The notes under the pieces: generated by a model
What the model was told of the DNA's origin: nothing
Database searches by the model: none
Seen by the model: only the letters and a program-made list of their open reading frames with translations
In this document: positions 26,187 to 35,354 of the stretch, in pieces
Layout of the letters: each line of letters starts with the position of its first letter
Position numbering within the stretch: position 1 is the first letter of the stretch
Program-made: the position numbers and the translations under genes
Assembly: GCA_023426245.1 (NCBI GenBank)
Contig: JAFABB010000038.1
Location: 1 to 64,000, forward strand
Reading direction: 5' to 3'
DNA length: 64,000 bases
From: Bacillota bacterium
Lineage (GTDB): Bacteria; Bacillota; UBA4882; UBA8346

Positions 26187-27940
26187 GATTGTTCCTCCCA
26201 GTTGGATTGATGCTTTATTTGAGCTAGATTTCTTCGCAACTCCGGTAAATTATCCGCCAATTCATCCACTGACGCAATCAGTTTATCGGAATCAACAATT
26301 ACTTCGAGGGCTGCTGCTGCTTTTCCACGACTAACCGGTGATTGATCCTTAAGTCTTGATAATACTGCCGCAATATTCTCCAGGGTTTGCTCTTCCGCTT
26401 CATATTCATTGATCAAAGTACCATAACCCTTTATTTGCTCCAAATCATTGGTTAAGGAAAGAATAAAGCCTTGAATCCGCTCCTGGATATCATCAAGGCA
26501 TTTGCTTTCCGACTTATTAAAGTTCATTAATAATTCTAAAGAACGAATCACAGTCATAGTTTTCTTCCCCATGACCAGAGAGAGGGTTAACAGTTCCTTT
26601 GATGCTTTGGATATTTTCGAAGCCAATTCCTCAATTTCCAGTGCGGCAATACTGAAATTATCCCCGGCCTCGCCGGCGCGAGCGGCCTCGATTGAAGCGT
26701 TTAAAGACAGAAGGTTGGTTTGTTCGGCAATGCTATAAAATGAAGTAACCGTCATCTGTATCTCATCCAGCAACGTTTTCAATTCCTTAAGATAATCCGC
26801 AATCCCCCGAAAATATTGTCCTTTTGCAATCGAAGCATTATGATAACTTTTAATTTGATCCGAGCTCGCCGACAATAAATCCCGCGAGCCTTGAATTGCG
26901 TTTTGGAGATCTGCTGCTTCATCTTGGGATACTATAAAATCCTTATTAATTTCTTGGATTTGTCCCGATAAATCAGGGAACTGATCAAGTTTCTGATAGA
27001 TTTTATCGGCGAGATCACCCAGATTCTGCTTAATCGAAACATGCTGGGAATTATTTTTCTTAATCCATTGGCCAAGCTGGTGAATTAAAGGAGTGAATTC
27101 ATCGATTTTATTGAGTATATTTAAATATCGTTCCGAAAGCCGCTGCAAATAACCATTTAACGCAACTTGTAACTCTTCCAGCTCGACCGTTTGGTATGGC
27201 AATATCCCGGGGTTGATTTCACCTTTCCTGAGTTTTTCAGCAACATTATTGAAATGTTTGATGGCTTTTTGGTGATTTTCCCCTTCCCGGAGCAACATTT
27301 TTAAAAGCCAGGCAACTCCTGCAAGAATAATACCCAAGAGAAGGAGTTCGGTTATCCATGTGTTCCGGTAAATCGTCTTTACGCTCCTGCGTGTTTGGAT
27401 ATCGAGCTGCTTTTGATATTGATCCAAATAACCTTTCGCTCTCTTGGCTTCCGAAGTGATTTTGGAATCGTTTAGCACCGGTTCATTCAAGGAAAGATTC
27501 AGCTTCCCCATACTCCGTTTCAATTTTTTAACAACTTTAGGATGTTGAATATCCGATAACCGATAGGCTATGCGTTTCATGCCGAGAAGGCCTTTATCGT
27601 GAACTTCTTTTTCCGGAATCCTTTCGCTAATGAGAGTGTTTAGCTTGGTTTGCAATTCCTTGATAATCTCGATTTTTTTATGATAGCCCTGATTAACATG
27701 GACCCATTGACGATTCATGGCAAATAGCAAAGAAAACCCGAGGAGAACCTCTAACCCGCCGAGTACCAAAAAAGCAAAGAATATTGTTTTAAATCTTGAA
27801 ACAGTGGAAGATTTGTAAAGGTTGTCCCATAACCGGCGAAAAGATATTGTATGCCCGCGGCCGGAAGATATGCGAGGTAAATTATTGAAAACATTCGAGG
27901 GTTTGAATCGGGATTTAAAATTTTTTAGCATCATGTTCAT
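26183..27940 (-). CDS. Methyl-accepting chemotaxis-like protein, upstream copy
   Basis: 585 residues with the same layout as its downstream neighbour: membrane segments near 50-75 and 195-215, a four-helix extracellular region, and a cytoplasmic signalling domain. The tip is AEQTNLLSLNASIEAARAGE, close to consensus, but the following stretch NFSIAALEIEELA has lost the usual GFAVVADEVRKLA. The two proteins are probably made together and may heterodimerise. The region after the tip is degenerate in both, so CheW/CheA coupling is uncertain. Confidence 0.82.
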   Translation of the reverse strand: MNMMLKNFKSRFKPSNVFNNLPRISSGRGHTISFRRLWDNLYKSSTVSRFKTIFFAFLVLGGLEVLLGFSLLFAMNRQWVHVNQGYHKKIEIIKELQTKLNTLISERIPEKEVHDKGLLGMKRIAYRLSDIQHPKVVKKLKRSMGKLNLSLNEPVLNDSKITSEAKRAKGYLDQYQKQLDIQTRRSVKTIYRNTWITELLLLGIILAGVAWLLKMLLREGENHQKAIKHFNNVAEKLRKGEINPGILPYQTVELEELQVALNGYLQRLSERYLNILNKIDEFTPLIHQLGQWIKKNNSQHVSIKQNLGDLADKIYQKLDQFPDLSGQIQEINKDFIVSQDEAADLQNAIQGSRDLLSASSDQIKSYHNASIAKGQYFRGIADYLKELKTLLDEIQMTVTSFYSIAEQTNLLSLNASIEAARAGEAGDNFSIAALEIEELASKISKASKELLTLSLVMGKKTMTVIRSLELLMNFNKSESKCLDDIQERIQGFILSLTNDLEQIKGYGTLINEYEAEEQTLENIAAVLSRLKDQSPVSRGKAAAALEVIVDSDKLIASVDELADNLPELRRNLAQIKHQSNWEEQS

Positions 27941-27950
27941 AAAAATCCCC

Positions 27951-28069
27951 CCTGAGGCTGTCTAAAAGAATTTTACAATTAAAAAAGATATCCAACATAT
28001 CGCCTTATTGAATATGCAAAACTATATCATGGAATATCTTTATCAATACGTTTCCTTTTGGGACAGCCC
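27951..28069. repeat. Possible small inverted-repeat element (MITE-like)
   Basis: GAGGCTGTCTAAAAG near 27952-27966 and CTTTTGGGACAGCCCT near 28054-28069 are imperfect inverted termini about 90 bp apart. Such GGCTGTC-type ends occur on some transposons and small non-autonomous elements. No target-site duplication was recognised. Confidence 0.35.
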
Positions 28070-28072
28070 TAT

Positions 28073-28102
28073 CAGAGGATAATCGGCTTATCCTCTGTTT
28101 TT
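28073..28102 (+). terminator. Plus-strand intrinsic terminator with no upstream plus-strand gene
   Basis: CAGAGGATAA, a 5-nt loop, TTATCCTCTG and then TTTTTTT on the plus strand: a perfect 10-bp stem. All annotated genes around it are on the minus strand. The rest of 27941-28404 shows no gene. Confidence 0.8.
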
Positions 28103-28404
28103 TTAAAATTAAACCAACCAAATCTCAAATTACTGGTTATTATTTATCCGTTTGGTTCTATTCAAAGGCTTAGCATATAAAATCGAATGCAATTTCCAAA
28201 CAATTGAAAATTCAACGGTTCCCTTTACGAGCCGCATTTTCAATCGGCTAGCATCAAGAAATGTTGAATTTTCAGTGTGAGCCTCTAAATTCAATTCCTA
28301 GGCAATGGAGCATCAGGAAGTCAATGGAGTGGTTTTCCGGGAATGTTCTTTTTTTTAAAATGATTGGGTAAAACTCTTTCTCTGGGGGATAAGTTCCCGG
28401 TCAT

Positions 28405-28842
28405 TTATTTATTTAAGGAGTAAATTTGAGCCGCGTTTAAAAGCGAAACTCCTTTTTGCTGCAGCAAACTGATTGCTCCCTCAACATCCTCGACCCGGAA
28501 AACAACGACTGCCTTATCGTTGGATTTCCCAACAAAAGCATACATGTACTCGATATTTATTTTCACCGTATCAAGATATTGCAGAATTTCCGAAAGCCCT
28601 CCCGGTTTATCCGGAATTTCCACGGCAATGACATCTGTTGCGCTGACCGTAAAACCCTCCGCTTTTAATATCCCCATGGCTTCTTCCGGATCGCCGACAA
28701 TCAGTCGTAAAATTCCAAAATCAGTCGTATCGGCTATCGAAAGAGCCCGAATGTTGATATTATGCTGGCCCAAAGTTTTGGTTATCCCAGCTAAGCGACC
28801 GGATTTATTCTCTAAAAAAACTGAGATTTGCTTGACCTTCAT
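28405..28842 (-). CDS. Tandem ACT domain protein
   Basis: 145 residues made of two ACT domains (about 1-70, starting QISVFLENKSGRLAGITKTL, and about 71-145, starting VIAVEIPDKPGGLSEIL). This COG4747-type protein is commonly encoded beside phenylacetate-CoA ligase in anaerobes and is presumed to sense an amino acid. It lies 119 bp downstream of paaK and is probably expressed from the same Phe T-box leader. Confidence 0.9.
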   Translation of the reverse strand: MKVKQISVFLENKSGRLAGITKTLGQHNINIRALSIADTTDFGILRLIVGDPEEAMGILKAEGFTVSATDVIAVEIPDKPGGLSEILQYLDTVKINIEYMYAFVGKSNDKAVVVFRVEDVEGAISLLQQKGVSLLNAAQIYSLNK

Positions 28843-28961
28843 TCACAGCCCTCTCCCTTCTCAAGTTTTTTTATTTCTTATTCGTTTCAATCTTATAAAA
28901 ATCCATATTAATTATTCTTGAATTAGCAAGAAATCCCTGCCGTCCAAGACAAATAATATTT

Positions 28962-30266
28962 TTAACCGCAATAAACATCCCGTCGATCGATGATCCGTTT
29001 TGCCTTTCCTTCACTACGGGCTATTGTTTTGGGTTCAACCAATTTAATGCGAGCCGAGATTCCCAAGGTAGTCTGCATCTCACGGCGGATAAGCGCCTCG
29101 ATCTCTTCCAATTTCCGCACTTGATCGGAAAATAACCGTTCCGAAACTTCAACCCAAATTTCCAGATCGTCCATTGTACCTTCCCTGTCCACCACCAGTT
29201 GATAATGGGGCTCCGTTTCACCTATCTCCAGCAGGACGCTTTCAATTTGGGATGGGAAAACATTAACGCCACGAATGATCAGCATATCGTCAGTCCGACC
29301 CATAACCCTGTTCATTCTCAAATGAGTTCTGCCACAGCGGCACATATCATTATACAAAATACTGATATCCCTGGTCCGGTAACGGATTAAGGGCAAAGCC
29401 TCTTTAGTAATACAAGTAAAGACCACTTCCCCCTTTTCGCCGTAGGGTAACACTTCACCAGTTGCCGGATCAATAATCTCCACCAGAAAATGATCTTCCC
29501 ACACATGCAAGCCATTTTGTTCCGTGCATTCACAAGCTACCCCAGGCCCGATAATTTCGCACAAACCATAAATATCATAGGCCTTAATATTTAATTTCTC
29601 CTCAATTTCTTTCCGCATGTTATTAGACCATGGTTCCGCACCGAAAAAACCTCTTTTCAAAGGAAAGTTCTTGATATCAATTCCTTCTTCCACAGCCGTT
29701 TCGGCCATATATAAAACATAGGAGGGAGTGCAGGCAACCGTTGTCGTTCCAAAATCGGCCATAATTTGCAACTGTCTTTTGGTATTTCCACCGGAAATGG
29801 GGACAACGGTCGCTCCGATCCTTTCGGCGCCATAATGGGCTCCAAGTCCACCTGTAAATAAGCCATAACCATATGCAACCTGAACAATATCCTTGCGAGT
29901 CACTCCCCCGGCTCCCATGGTACGGGCCATCACTTCCGCCCAAATGCCGATATCGTTTTTAGTATAACCCACTACCGTCATCTTGCCGGTGGTACCCGAC
30001 GAAGCTTGAATCCTAACCACTTCATCCTGGGGGACTGCAAACAATCCGAAGGGATAATTATCCCTCAAGTCTTGCTTGGTGGTAAACGGTAGCTTTTGGA
30101 CATCTTGAACGCACTTGATATCTTCCGGTTTTACTCCCGCTTCTTCAAATTTCCGGCGATAAAAAGGAATATTATGATAAACCCTCTCGACAGTTTTCCG
30201 AAGTCGTTCTCCCTGAATCCTTTGAAGTTCGGCCCGGGGCATTGTTTCCATTTCCTGATTCCACAT
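28962..30266 (-). CDS. paaK: Phenylacetate-CoA ligase
   Basis: 434 residues, normal length. AMP-forming ligase that makes phenylacetyl-CoA or a related aryl-acetyl-CoA from the acid, ATP and CoA. The AMP-binding P-loop ASSGTTGKMTVVGYT lies near 89-103, YDIYGLCEIIGPGVACE near 230-246, and the C-terminal ARSEGKAKRIIDRR near 417-430 holds the catalytic lysine region. A Phe-specific T-box precedes it, which points to phenylalanine supply rather than catabolism. An ACT protein gene follows. Confidence 0.95.
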   Translation of the reverse strand: MWNQEMETMPRAELQRIQGERLRKTVERVYHNIPFYRRKFEEAGVKPEDIKCVQDVQKLPFTTKQDLRDNYPFGLFAVPQDEVVRIQASSGTTGKMTVVGYTKNDIGIWAEVMARTMGAGGVTRKDIVQVAYGYGLFTGGLGAHYGAERIGATVVPISGGNTKRQLQIMADFGTTTVACTPSYVLYMAETAVEEGIDIKNFPLKRGFFGAEPWSNNMRKEIEEKLNIKAYDIYGLCEIIGPGVACECTEQNGLHVWEDHFLVEIIDPATGEVLPYGEKGEVVFTCITKEALPLIRYRTRDISILYNDMCRCGRTHLRMNRVMGRTDDMLIIRGVNVFPSQIESVLLEIGETEPHYQLVVDREGTMDDLEIWVEVSERLFSDQVRKLEEIEALIRREMQTTLGISARIKLVEPKTIARSEGKAKRIIDRRDVYCG

Positions 30267-30322
30267 AATTTCTGCCTCCTCATGATTTTATAAATTTAGT
30301 TTATAAATCCTCTTAACAGCCA

Positions 30323-30695
30323 AAAAGCCTTCCGTCTCTTTATGAGACGAAAGGCTTTACTTCCGTGGTACCACTCAACTTGGACCAACAGTCCAACTCT
30401 TTCAACCGCAATGATTCATTCGTGAATGTTTCATTCGCGCTCACGCGCAGTAATGAGCCAACCGATGAAACATGAGGGTTGTTCCTTGACGTAACGGAAG
30501 GAAAATCCGGCCTAGCCTAATACCTTTTTTAAAGTAAATCTGGTACAATAAATATGGATTCAGCAGGCAACTCCGAGGTGAACTTCCAAACAGCCTCATA
30601 AACCCTCTCGCACTTAAGGAGGGCTCCCTGAATTATGCGGAATGTTTGTACTTTTCCTCATCATCGTTATTATGATTATAACCGATAATTAAATT
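30323..30695 (-). promoter_or_regulatory. Phenylalanine T-box riboswitch upstream of paaK
   Basis: On the minus strand, the T-box core GAGTGGTACCACGG (30376-30363) is followed by a terminator in which AAAGCCTTTCGTCTC pairs with GAGACGGAAGGCTTT (30323-30359) and a T run. In stem I, AAG-TTC-ACC at about 30585-30577 places TTC (30582-30580), a Phe codon, in the specifier position; the flanks are identical to those of the Thr specifier in the thrS leader. Uncharged tRNA-Phe should therefore raise paaK-ACT expression. Confidence 0.88.
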
Positions 30696-30701
30696 AGTAA
30701 A

Positions 30702-30730
30702 ATTATACCATGGCGAATCAAAAATTTCAA
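30702..30730 (-). promoter_or_regulatory. Promoter of the paaK T-box leader
   Basis: Minus strand TTGAAA (30730-30725), 17-nt spacer, TATAAT (30707-30702). It lies only 19 bp from the divergent yaiI-type start codon, so both genes share a compact control region. Confidence 0.75.
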
Positions 30731-30748
30731 TTCCAATTGTGAGGTATC

Positions 30749-31204
30749 ATGACTTTGGCCGATTTAAGAGTTATTGTTGACGCGGACGCATGTCCGAAAA
30801 ACTGTTTGCAAATCATTCAAAAACTGTCCCAAACTTATCTCTACCAGGTCATAACAGTCGCATCATTTAATCATCAAATCCAGGGCGCTCATCATTATAT
30901 CGTGGGAAACGAGTCCCAAGCGGCAGATATCATGGTGAGTAACTTAACCAAACCTGGTGATATCGTTGTTACCCAGGACTGGGGTCTGGCTGCGATTGTT
31001 CTGGCCAAAAATGCCAAAGCCCTTTCACCTACCGGCAGAATTTTTGAAACCTCAACCATCGATCTATTATTGGAAGAACGAAATATCCTGGCAAAATACA
31101 GGCGCAGCGGAGGAAGAACCAAAGGCCCGTCCAAAAGGAGCATCCAGGATGATCAAAATTTTGAAAAAAATCTCCGCCGATTGGTAACAGAAACCCCCAA
31201 TTAA
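30749..31204 (+). CDS. YaiI/YqxD family protein (UPF0178, DUF188)
   Basis: 151 residues. N-terminal VIVDADACPKN, central SQAADIMVSNLTKPGDIVVTQDWGLAA and the basic C-terminal RRSGGRTKGPSKRS match the family. The acidic clusters resemble a PIN/NYN-type nuclease fold, but the function is not established. GTGAGG precedes ATG 30749. It is divergent from paaK. Confidence 0.88.
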   Translation: MTLADLRVIVDADACPKNCLQIIQKLSQTYLYQVITVASFNHQIQGAHHYIVGNESQAADIMVSNLTKPGDIVVTQDWGLAAIVLAKNAKALSPTGRIFETSTIDLLLEERNILAKYRRSGGRTKGPSKRSIQDDQNFEKNLRRLVTETPN

Positions 31205-31329
31205 TTCCCTCCAATTTCCCTACCGGTTTTTAGTTCCCAGAATTTAACAATATTTTTTCCGCAAGATCCTCCTGACTAAATCTATACTTTAATAGCAATA
31301 ATAACTCTAATTTTATAAAGGAGGGCGCG

Positions 31330-32208
31330 ATGACGAATATGGCGGATGAGGGATTGGGAACCAAGATTCAGAAAAAGCTCAGTGTTCATCCTCAATTGGC
31401 TTCCTATGCTTTAAAAGCAAGGATTTATCCAAACGGTACCGTACAAATTCAAGGTATAGTCGATGTCCTGGAAGAAAAGCTTCAAGCGGAAGAATTGATT
31501 TGGAGCATCCCCGGAGTTAAAAAGGTTGAAAATAATATTACAGTCTGCACAGATGGCCAAATTGATGATTTCGACGTGGCATTCGAAGTAGCCGAAGAGT
31601 TTCAGGCAAACCCGCAGGTTCCAGTCACAATAGGTGTCAAAGTAACCGGCGGTGAAGTCCAATTAATGGGCCGGGTTTCCAACTTCAATCAGGCCCAGGA
31701 GGCGGTGGAAACTGCAGCCAAAGCTCGCGGAGTCCGTGAAATTATCAGCCACCTGAAAATGTCCGAAACAATCGATGACGCCACTTTGAATAATCAGGTT
31801 CAAGCCGCTTTGATTGCCGAACCGGCACTACTTGCCGGCCGTATTAAAAGTGTAACCCAGCACGGAACAGTTACCCTGTTTGGTAAAGTCCCTGAGAATC
31901 AGGCAACGTTGGCTTTAGAAACCGCTATGAAGGTTCCAGGCGTTAAGCATATTAAAAATTCACTCAATCAACAAACGACGGAAATTGATGATCAAATTAC
32001 CATCCGCTTTCTCGAACAAATTGCCGCCAATCCTTATCTCAATCAATCGCCCATCAGTATTAACGTCACCGGCGGGCGGATTATCGTTTCCGGGGCCGTC
32101 GATAGTTTAAAAGCCAAACGGGATATCGAGGAGATTCTTCATCGGCTGCCGGATGATTTTAAGCAAGATATTTATCAGATTGAAAATCAGCTCCGTTTGG
32201 AACAATAA
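31330..32208 (+). CDS. Protein with four BON domains
   Basis: 292 residues with no signal peptide. Four successive BON-like units lie at about 8-68, 74-145, 148-216 and 222-290; each has the pattern of a helix, then a strand such as GTVQIQGIV, GEVQLMGRV, GTVTLFGKV or GRIIVSGAV, then a helix ending GVK/GVR before a last strand. BON domains usually bind membranes or link envelope proteins. Here all units seem cytoplasmic. AAAGGAGGGCG precedes the ATG. It is a single gene with no linked partner. Confidence 0.85.
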   Translation: MTNMADEGLGTKIQKKLSVHPQLASYALKARIYPNGTVQIQGIVDVLEEKLQAEELIWSIPGVKKVENNITVCTDGQIDDFDVAFEVAEEFQANPQVPVTIGVKVTGGEVQLMGRVSNFNQAQEAVETAAKARGVREIISHLKMSETIDDATLNNQVQAALIAEPALLAGRIKSVTQHGTVTLFGKVPENQATLALETAMKVPGVKHIKNSLNQQTTEIDDQITIRFLEQIAANPYLNQSPISINVTGGRIIVSGAVDSLKAKRDIEEILHRLPDDFKQDIYQIENQLRLEQ

Positions 32209-32281
32209 ATTTTGCAAAAGTTCGGTTTTTAGTACCTTTTGAAAAGAATAACCAAATTTACTGGCCTTGAATGAATATTTA

Positions 32282-33694
32282 TCAGTCATTGTTTTGAGAT
32301 AAAAGAAAATTCCGGGCCAGCTCCAACAGAACCAATCTCTGATTCCGGGCGGGCTCATCAAGGACACATTCTTTTAAATAATCCAGAATTTTTCCCACTT
32401 GCGGCCCTGGAGTCATATGAAATTCTTCCATCAAATCTTTACCGTTGAGGGCCAGCCGAAATGGATTATAGCCGTTCTCATCCGATAATACTTGGGTGAA
32501 ACGTTCACGAAGTTCATTCCAAAATTCCCAAGTGCGATAGTCGATGCCGCCGATTCGCGAGTCCGTGGCGATAATGTCCGCCCGGCGCAACTCCAAAAGG
32601 TCAAATATCAGTTCCGGGCCAACTTTAGCAGCTAAACGTCTGATTGCTCCATCGCTGGTATGGCCGTCGATGTAAAACATGTGATTTTGAATTAAGAGTG
32701 CAACAGAGTGAATGATTTTTTGAGGATAATGAAGCCGTTCCAATATGGTTGCCCCAAGTTCAGCAGCGCGTTTTTCATGACCATAAAAATGGATACCGTT
32801 TTGTTCTATGCTTTTGGTTAGCGGTTTGGCAATGTCATGAAGCAATGCCGCCAACCTTAGATGAAGCAGCGGATGAACCGCAACAGTGGTGGCCACCAAA
32901 TGGCTCCACAAAAAAGCTTGTTCGCTCCCACCCACCCAGCACCCGTCACTATCCGTGGGAGGATTCAATAGTTCCGGGATAAAAACATTCAATAAACCGC
33001 TTTGATGAAGTCCCTCAAGTCCGCGAGCAACGCCCTGGCCAACCAGCAATTTACTAAACTCGTCCCGAATTCGTTCAAAGCTAACTCCTGCCGCAAAGCT
33101 GGGATTTACCGCTTGTTCGGTTAATCGATGGGGCTGCAGTTTCAAAACAGCCAAAAAACGGTAAAAACGAAACATCCGTAAGCCGTCTTCCCGGAACCGC
33201 AGCGCAGGATCGCCTACAGCCTTCAAAAGACGCTTACGGATGTCTTTTCTCCCATCAAAAGGATCAATCAATTCCTGACTTGAAAAGTCCCATGCCAAAG
33301 CATTTACCGTAAAATCACGACGGCGTAAGTCCGTGACAATATCTCTGGTGAAGTGAATTTCCCGCGGGTGGCGCCCATCATCATAAGCCAGCTCCTCCCG
33401 TAAAGTTGTAATTTCCGTGAAATGATCTTCCCAGATTACTGCGATGGTCCCAAATTTCTCGCCGGTGGCAATCGTCTTTCCAAAAATTCGGGTTATTTGC
33501 TCTGGCAATGCATCACTTGCCAGGTCCCAGTCATTGGGTGTTGTTCCCCACAACAGATCTCGGACTGCGCCGCCTACTAAATAAGCCTGAAAACCATTGC
33601 CCAGCAACTGCTTTGCAACTTCCGTCACCCAGGCCGGGATTTGATGGAAATTCAGTTTCTCTGTCGTGGTTAGTTGGGATCGAACTGAAGCCAT
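32282..33694 (-). CDS. CCA tRNA nucleotidyltransferase / poly(A) polymerase family, with HD domain
   Basis: 470 residues. N-terminal head AYLVGGAVRDLLWG (38-50) followed by the catalytic DWD at 55-57; the second acidic motif ITTLREELAYDDGRH is near 107. RRDFTVNALAWD is the conserved nucleotide-binding motif. A C-terminal HD domain (LLHDIAKPL near 287) suggests phosphohydrolase activity, as in some CCA enzymes. It adds or repairs the 3' CCA of tRNA. It lies 24 bp downstream of the 4Fe-4S protein gene. Confidence 0.9.
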   Translation of the reverse strand: MASVRSQLTTTEKLNFHQIPAWVTEVAKQLLGNGFQAYLVGGAVRDLLWGTTPNDWDLASDALPEQITRIFGKTIATGEKFGTIAVIWEDHFTEITTLREELAYDDGRHPREIHFTRDIVTDLRRRDFTVNALAWDFSSQELIDPFDGRKDIRKRLLKAVGDPALRFREDGLRMFRFYRFLAVLKLQPHRLTEQAVNPSFAAGVSFERIRDEFSKLLVGQGVARGLEGLHQSGLLNVFIPELLNPPTDSDGCWVGGSEQAFLWSHLVATTVAVHPLLHLRLAALLHDIAKPLTKSIEQNGIHFYGHEKRAAELGATILERLHYPQKIIHSVALLIQNHMFYIDGHTSDGAIRRLAAKVGPELIFDLLELRRADIIATDSRIGGIDYRTWEFWNELRERFTQVLSDENGYNPFRLALNGKDLMEEFHMTPGPQVGKILDYLKECVLDEPARNQRLVLLELARNFLLSQNND

Positions 33695-33718
33695 TGGGAC
33701 ACTCCCGTTTCAAGCTTT

Positions 33719-34921
33719 TTAGCCCGATACTTTGTCAATCCGGCGGATCGAAACGTGCAAAGCTTCCCGTTGGCAAAGATCCTGGCACTGCAGACAATAA
33801 ATACATTCGGATTGATTCACTTTTGGTAAATCTGTAATCGTATTGGTCGCTTCGATTCCGTTCATCGGGCAGTCACCACCGGTGCATTTGCCACATACCA
33901 TACAAGTGCCGGCATCGGCCCGTATTTTAAGAATGGCCATCCGGGAAGTCAACGCGAAAATAGCTCCTAAAGGACAAACATAACGGCAAAGCGGTCTTTC
34001 GATCACTATCGAAAGCACCAGGGTCAAGACTAAAAAGAACATTGCCAATTCGGTACCGTTAAAGCGGACCAGGGTTTTTAAAGGTCCGAAATGATCCCAT
34101 AAATTGTTCCCGGTCCGCCAGAATACATACAGGAGAACTACCAGAACGATATATTTAAGATATTTTAATACCGAGTCCGGAGCCGAAGGCATCTTCATTT
34201 TAATTTTCGGATAAACCAACTCCTGAATGGCGCCTAAGGGACAAATCCAACCACAATAAAAACGGCCAAGGAACACCGATAAAACGACCATGATTCCCAA
34301 AATAATCAATGAACCGTTGAACGTAAATCTCGTTTTCGGGATTATATTAAACACTGCCGAAATCGGATCCAAGGAATTTCCCAAATAGAAGCCCAGTATA
34401 ATTATACTTAGAAAAAGTAAAGGCCGCCGAAAATTTTTCATTCTCAACAAATAAAAAACAAGGCCGATGAAAGAAAAGATATACCACACTTGAAGGTTTA
34501 AGGGATTCGAGACCCACCAGTTTCCGATAAATAGCAGGATGTTCTCAATTTTCAAAGACGGATTGCCAGCCGGCATTTGGGTGGTAGAACGTTCACTCAT
34601 GGGATTAGCTTTTGCCGGGGGTGACGGCTTTGTTTGGAAGTCTGCATTCACGGTGCCGCTGGTTTTCTCCTCCGCAGACTTGGAGGACGCTTTGACGTTT
34701 ACGTCGCTTCCCACGCCGTCGTTTGATTGAGCCTGTTTTGCAGAATCTGTCCGGGGCTCGGCCATGTCGGAACTTTCCGATTGGGTGGTGGTAACTGCTT
34801 CCGCTAATAATAACCGGTTATTAAAAGATTGACCAGCCCCGCCTTCCATGGCCAATAAATGAACTGGATTCATCCATAGTGCAAAACAAATCACCATTCC
34901 AATGGAGAGCATTTTCTTCAT
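33719..34921 (-). CDS. NapH-like membrane protein with 4Fe-4S clusters
   Basis: 400 residues from ATG 34921 with GAGGTGG upstream. Signal segment (about 1-25), a low-complexity linker (about 30-120, rich in S, A, K and T), then four or five membrane helices. Two CxxxCP motifs (CGWICPLG and CRYVCPLG) mark the NapH/CcoG type, and a C-terminal ferredoxin domain has CMVCGKC-GGDCP and CIYCLQCQDLC. Such proteins pass electrons from quinol or flavin to a redox partner. No nap or nos genes are nearby, so the partner is unknown. Confidence 0.85.
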   Translation of the reverse strand: MKKMLSIGMVICFALWMNPVHLLAMEGGAGQSFNNRLLLAEAVTTTQSESSDMAEPRTDSAKQAQSNDGVGSDVNVKASSKSAEEKTSGTVNADFQTKPSPPAKANPMSERSTTQMPAGNPSLKIENILLFIGNWWVSNPLNLQVWYIFSFIGLVFYLLRMKNFRRPLLFLSIIILGFYLGNSLDPISAVFNIIPKTRFTFNGSLIILGIMVVLSVFLGRFYCGWICPLGAIQELVYPKIKMKMPSAPDSVLKYLKYIVLVVLLYVFWRTGNNLWDHFGPLKTLVRFNGTELAMFFLVLTLVLSIVIERPLCRYVCPLGAIFALTSRMAILKIRADAGTCMVCGKCTGGDCPMNGIEATNTITDLPKVNQSECIYCLQCQDLCQREALHVSIRRIDKVSG

Positions 34922-34994
34922 CCCAAACCACCTCATATTTAATCGTGGATTCAATCCTGTTATTTATTCCGCTTATTACCGGTTATTTCCTACT

Positions 34995-35171
34995 TCAATC
35001 ACTGATATTTTTAAAAAAATTCAATGCTTTATCCTCATCCGGGGAAATCGACGTTTTGGGTGTCACGGGAGTAAAACAAATCGGCATCTGCCGTGATTTA
35101 AAAAATTCACTTCCCAACACATTTAATAATAACTCATCAATATTCAGTTGATCATCATTTTTTTCTTTCAT
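34995..35171 (-). CDS. Small 58-residue protein, unknown
   Basis: ATG 35171 has GGAGG 8 nt upstream, and the frame runs 58 codons to TGA 34995-34997. The product is acidic at its start (KEKNDDQLNIDELLLNVLG), has one cysteine and a proline-rich middle, and shows no membrane segment. I recognise no family. It lies 73 bp upstream of the NapH-like gene on the same strand, so it is probably the first gene of that operon. The good ribosome binding site is the main support. Confidence 0.55.
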   Translation of the reverse strand: MKEKNDDQLNIDELLLNVLGSEFFKSRQMPICFTPVTPKTSISPDEDKALNFFKNISD

Positions 35172-35354
35172 TCAAATTTCCTCCATGAAAACTTTATTTT
35201 TTATCGGCAGATTCCCTTCGGTTTTTATTGCTTTTTTGCAAACATTGAGTTAACATTTACAAATTTCTGTCTTCTTAAGTAAACTCTACGAGATTTCACT
35301 CATGCATCTTTTGGAATTCCAGGGCATAAGGTGAAATAATAAGGAGGTCATAGA

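Noticed and set aside
29021..29943. Several minus-strand frames inside paaK
   Set aside because: Out-of-frame shadows of a long, well-supported ligase gene.
35290..35354. A sigma-E promoter in front of spoIID
   Set aside because: A CATAAGGT sequence is present but the minus 35 does not fit, so it was not listed.
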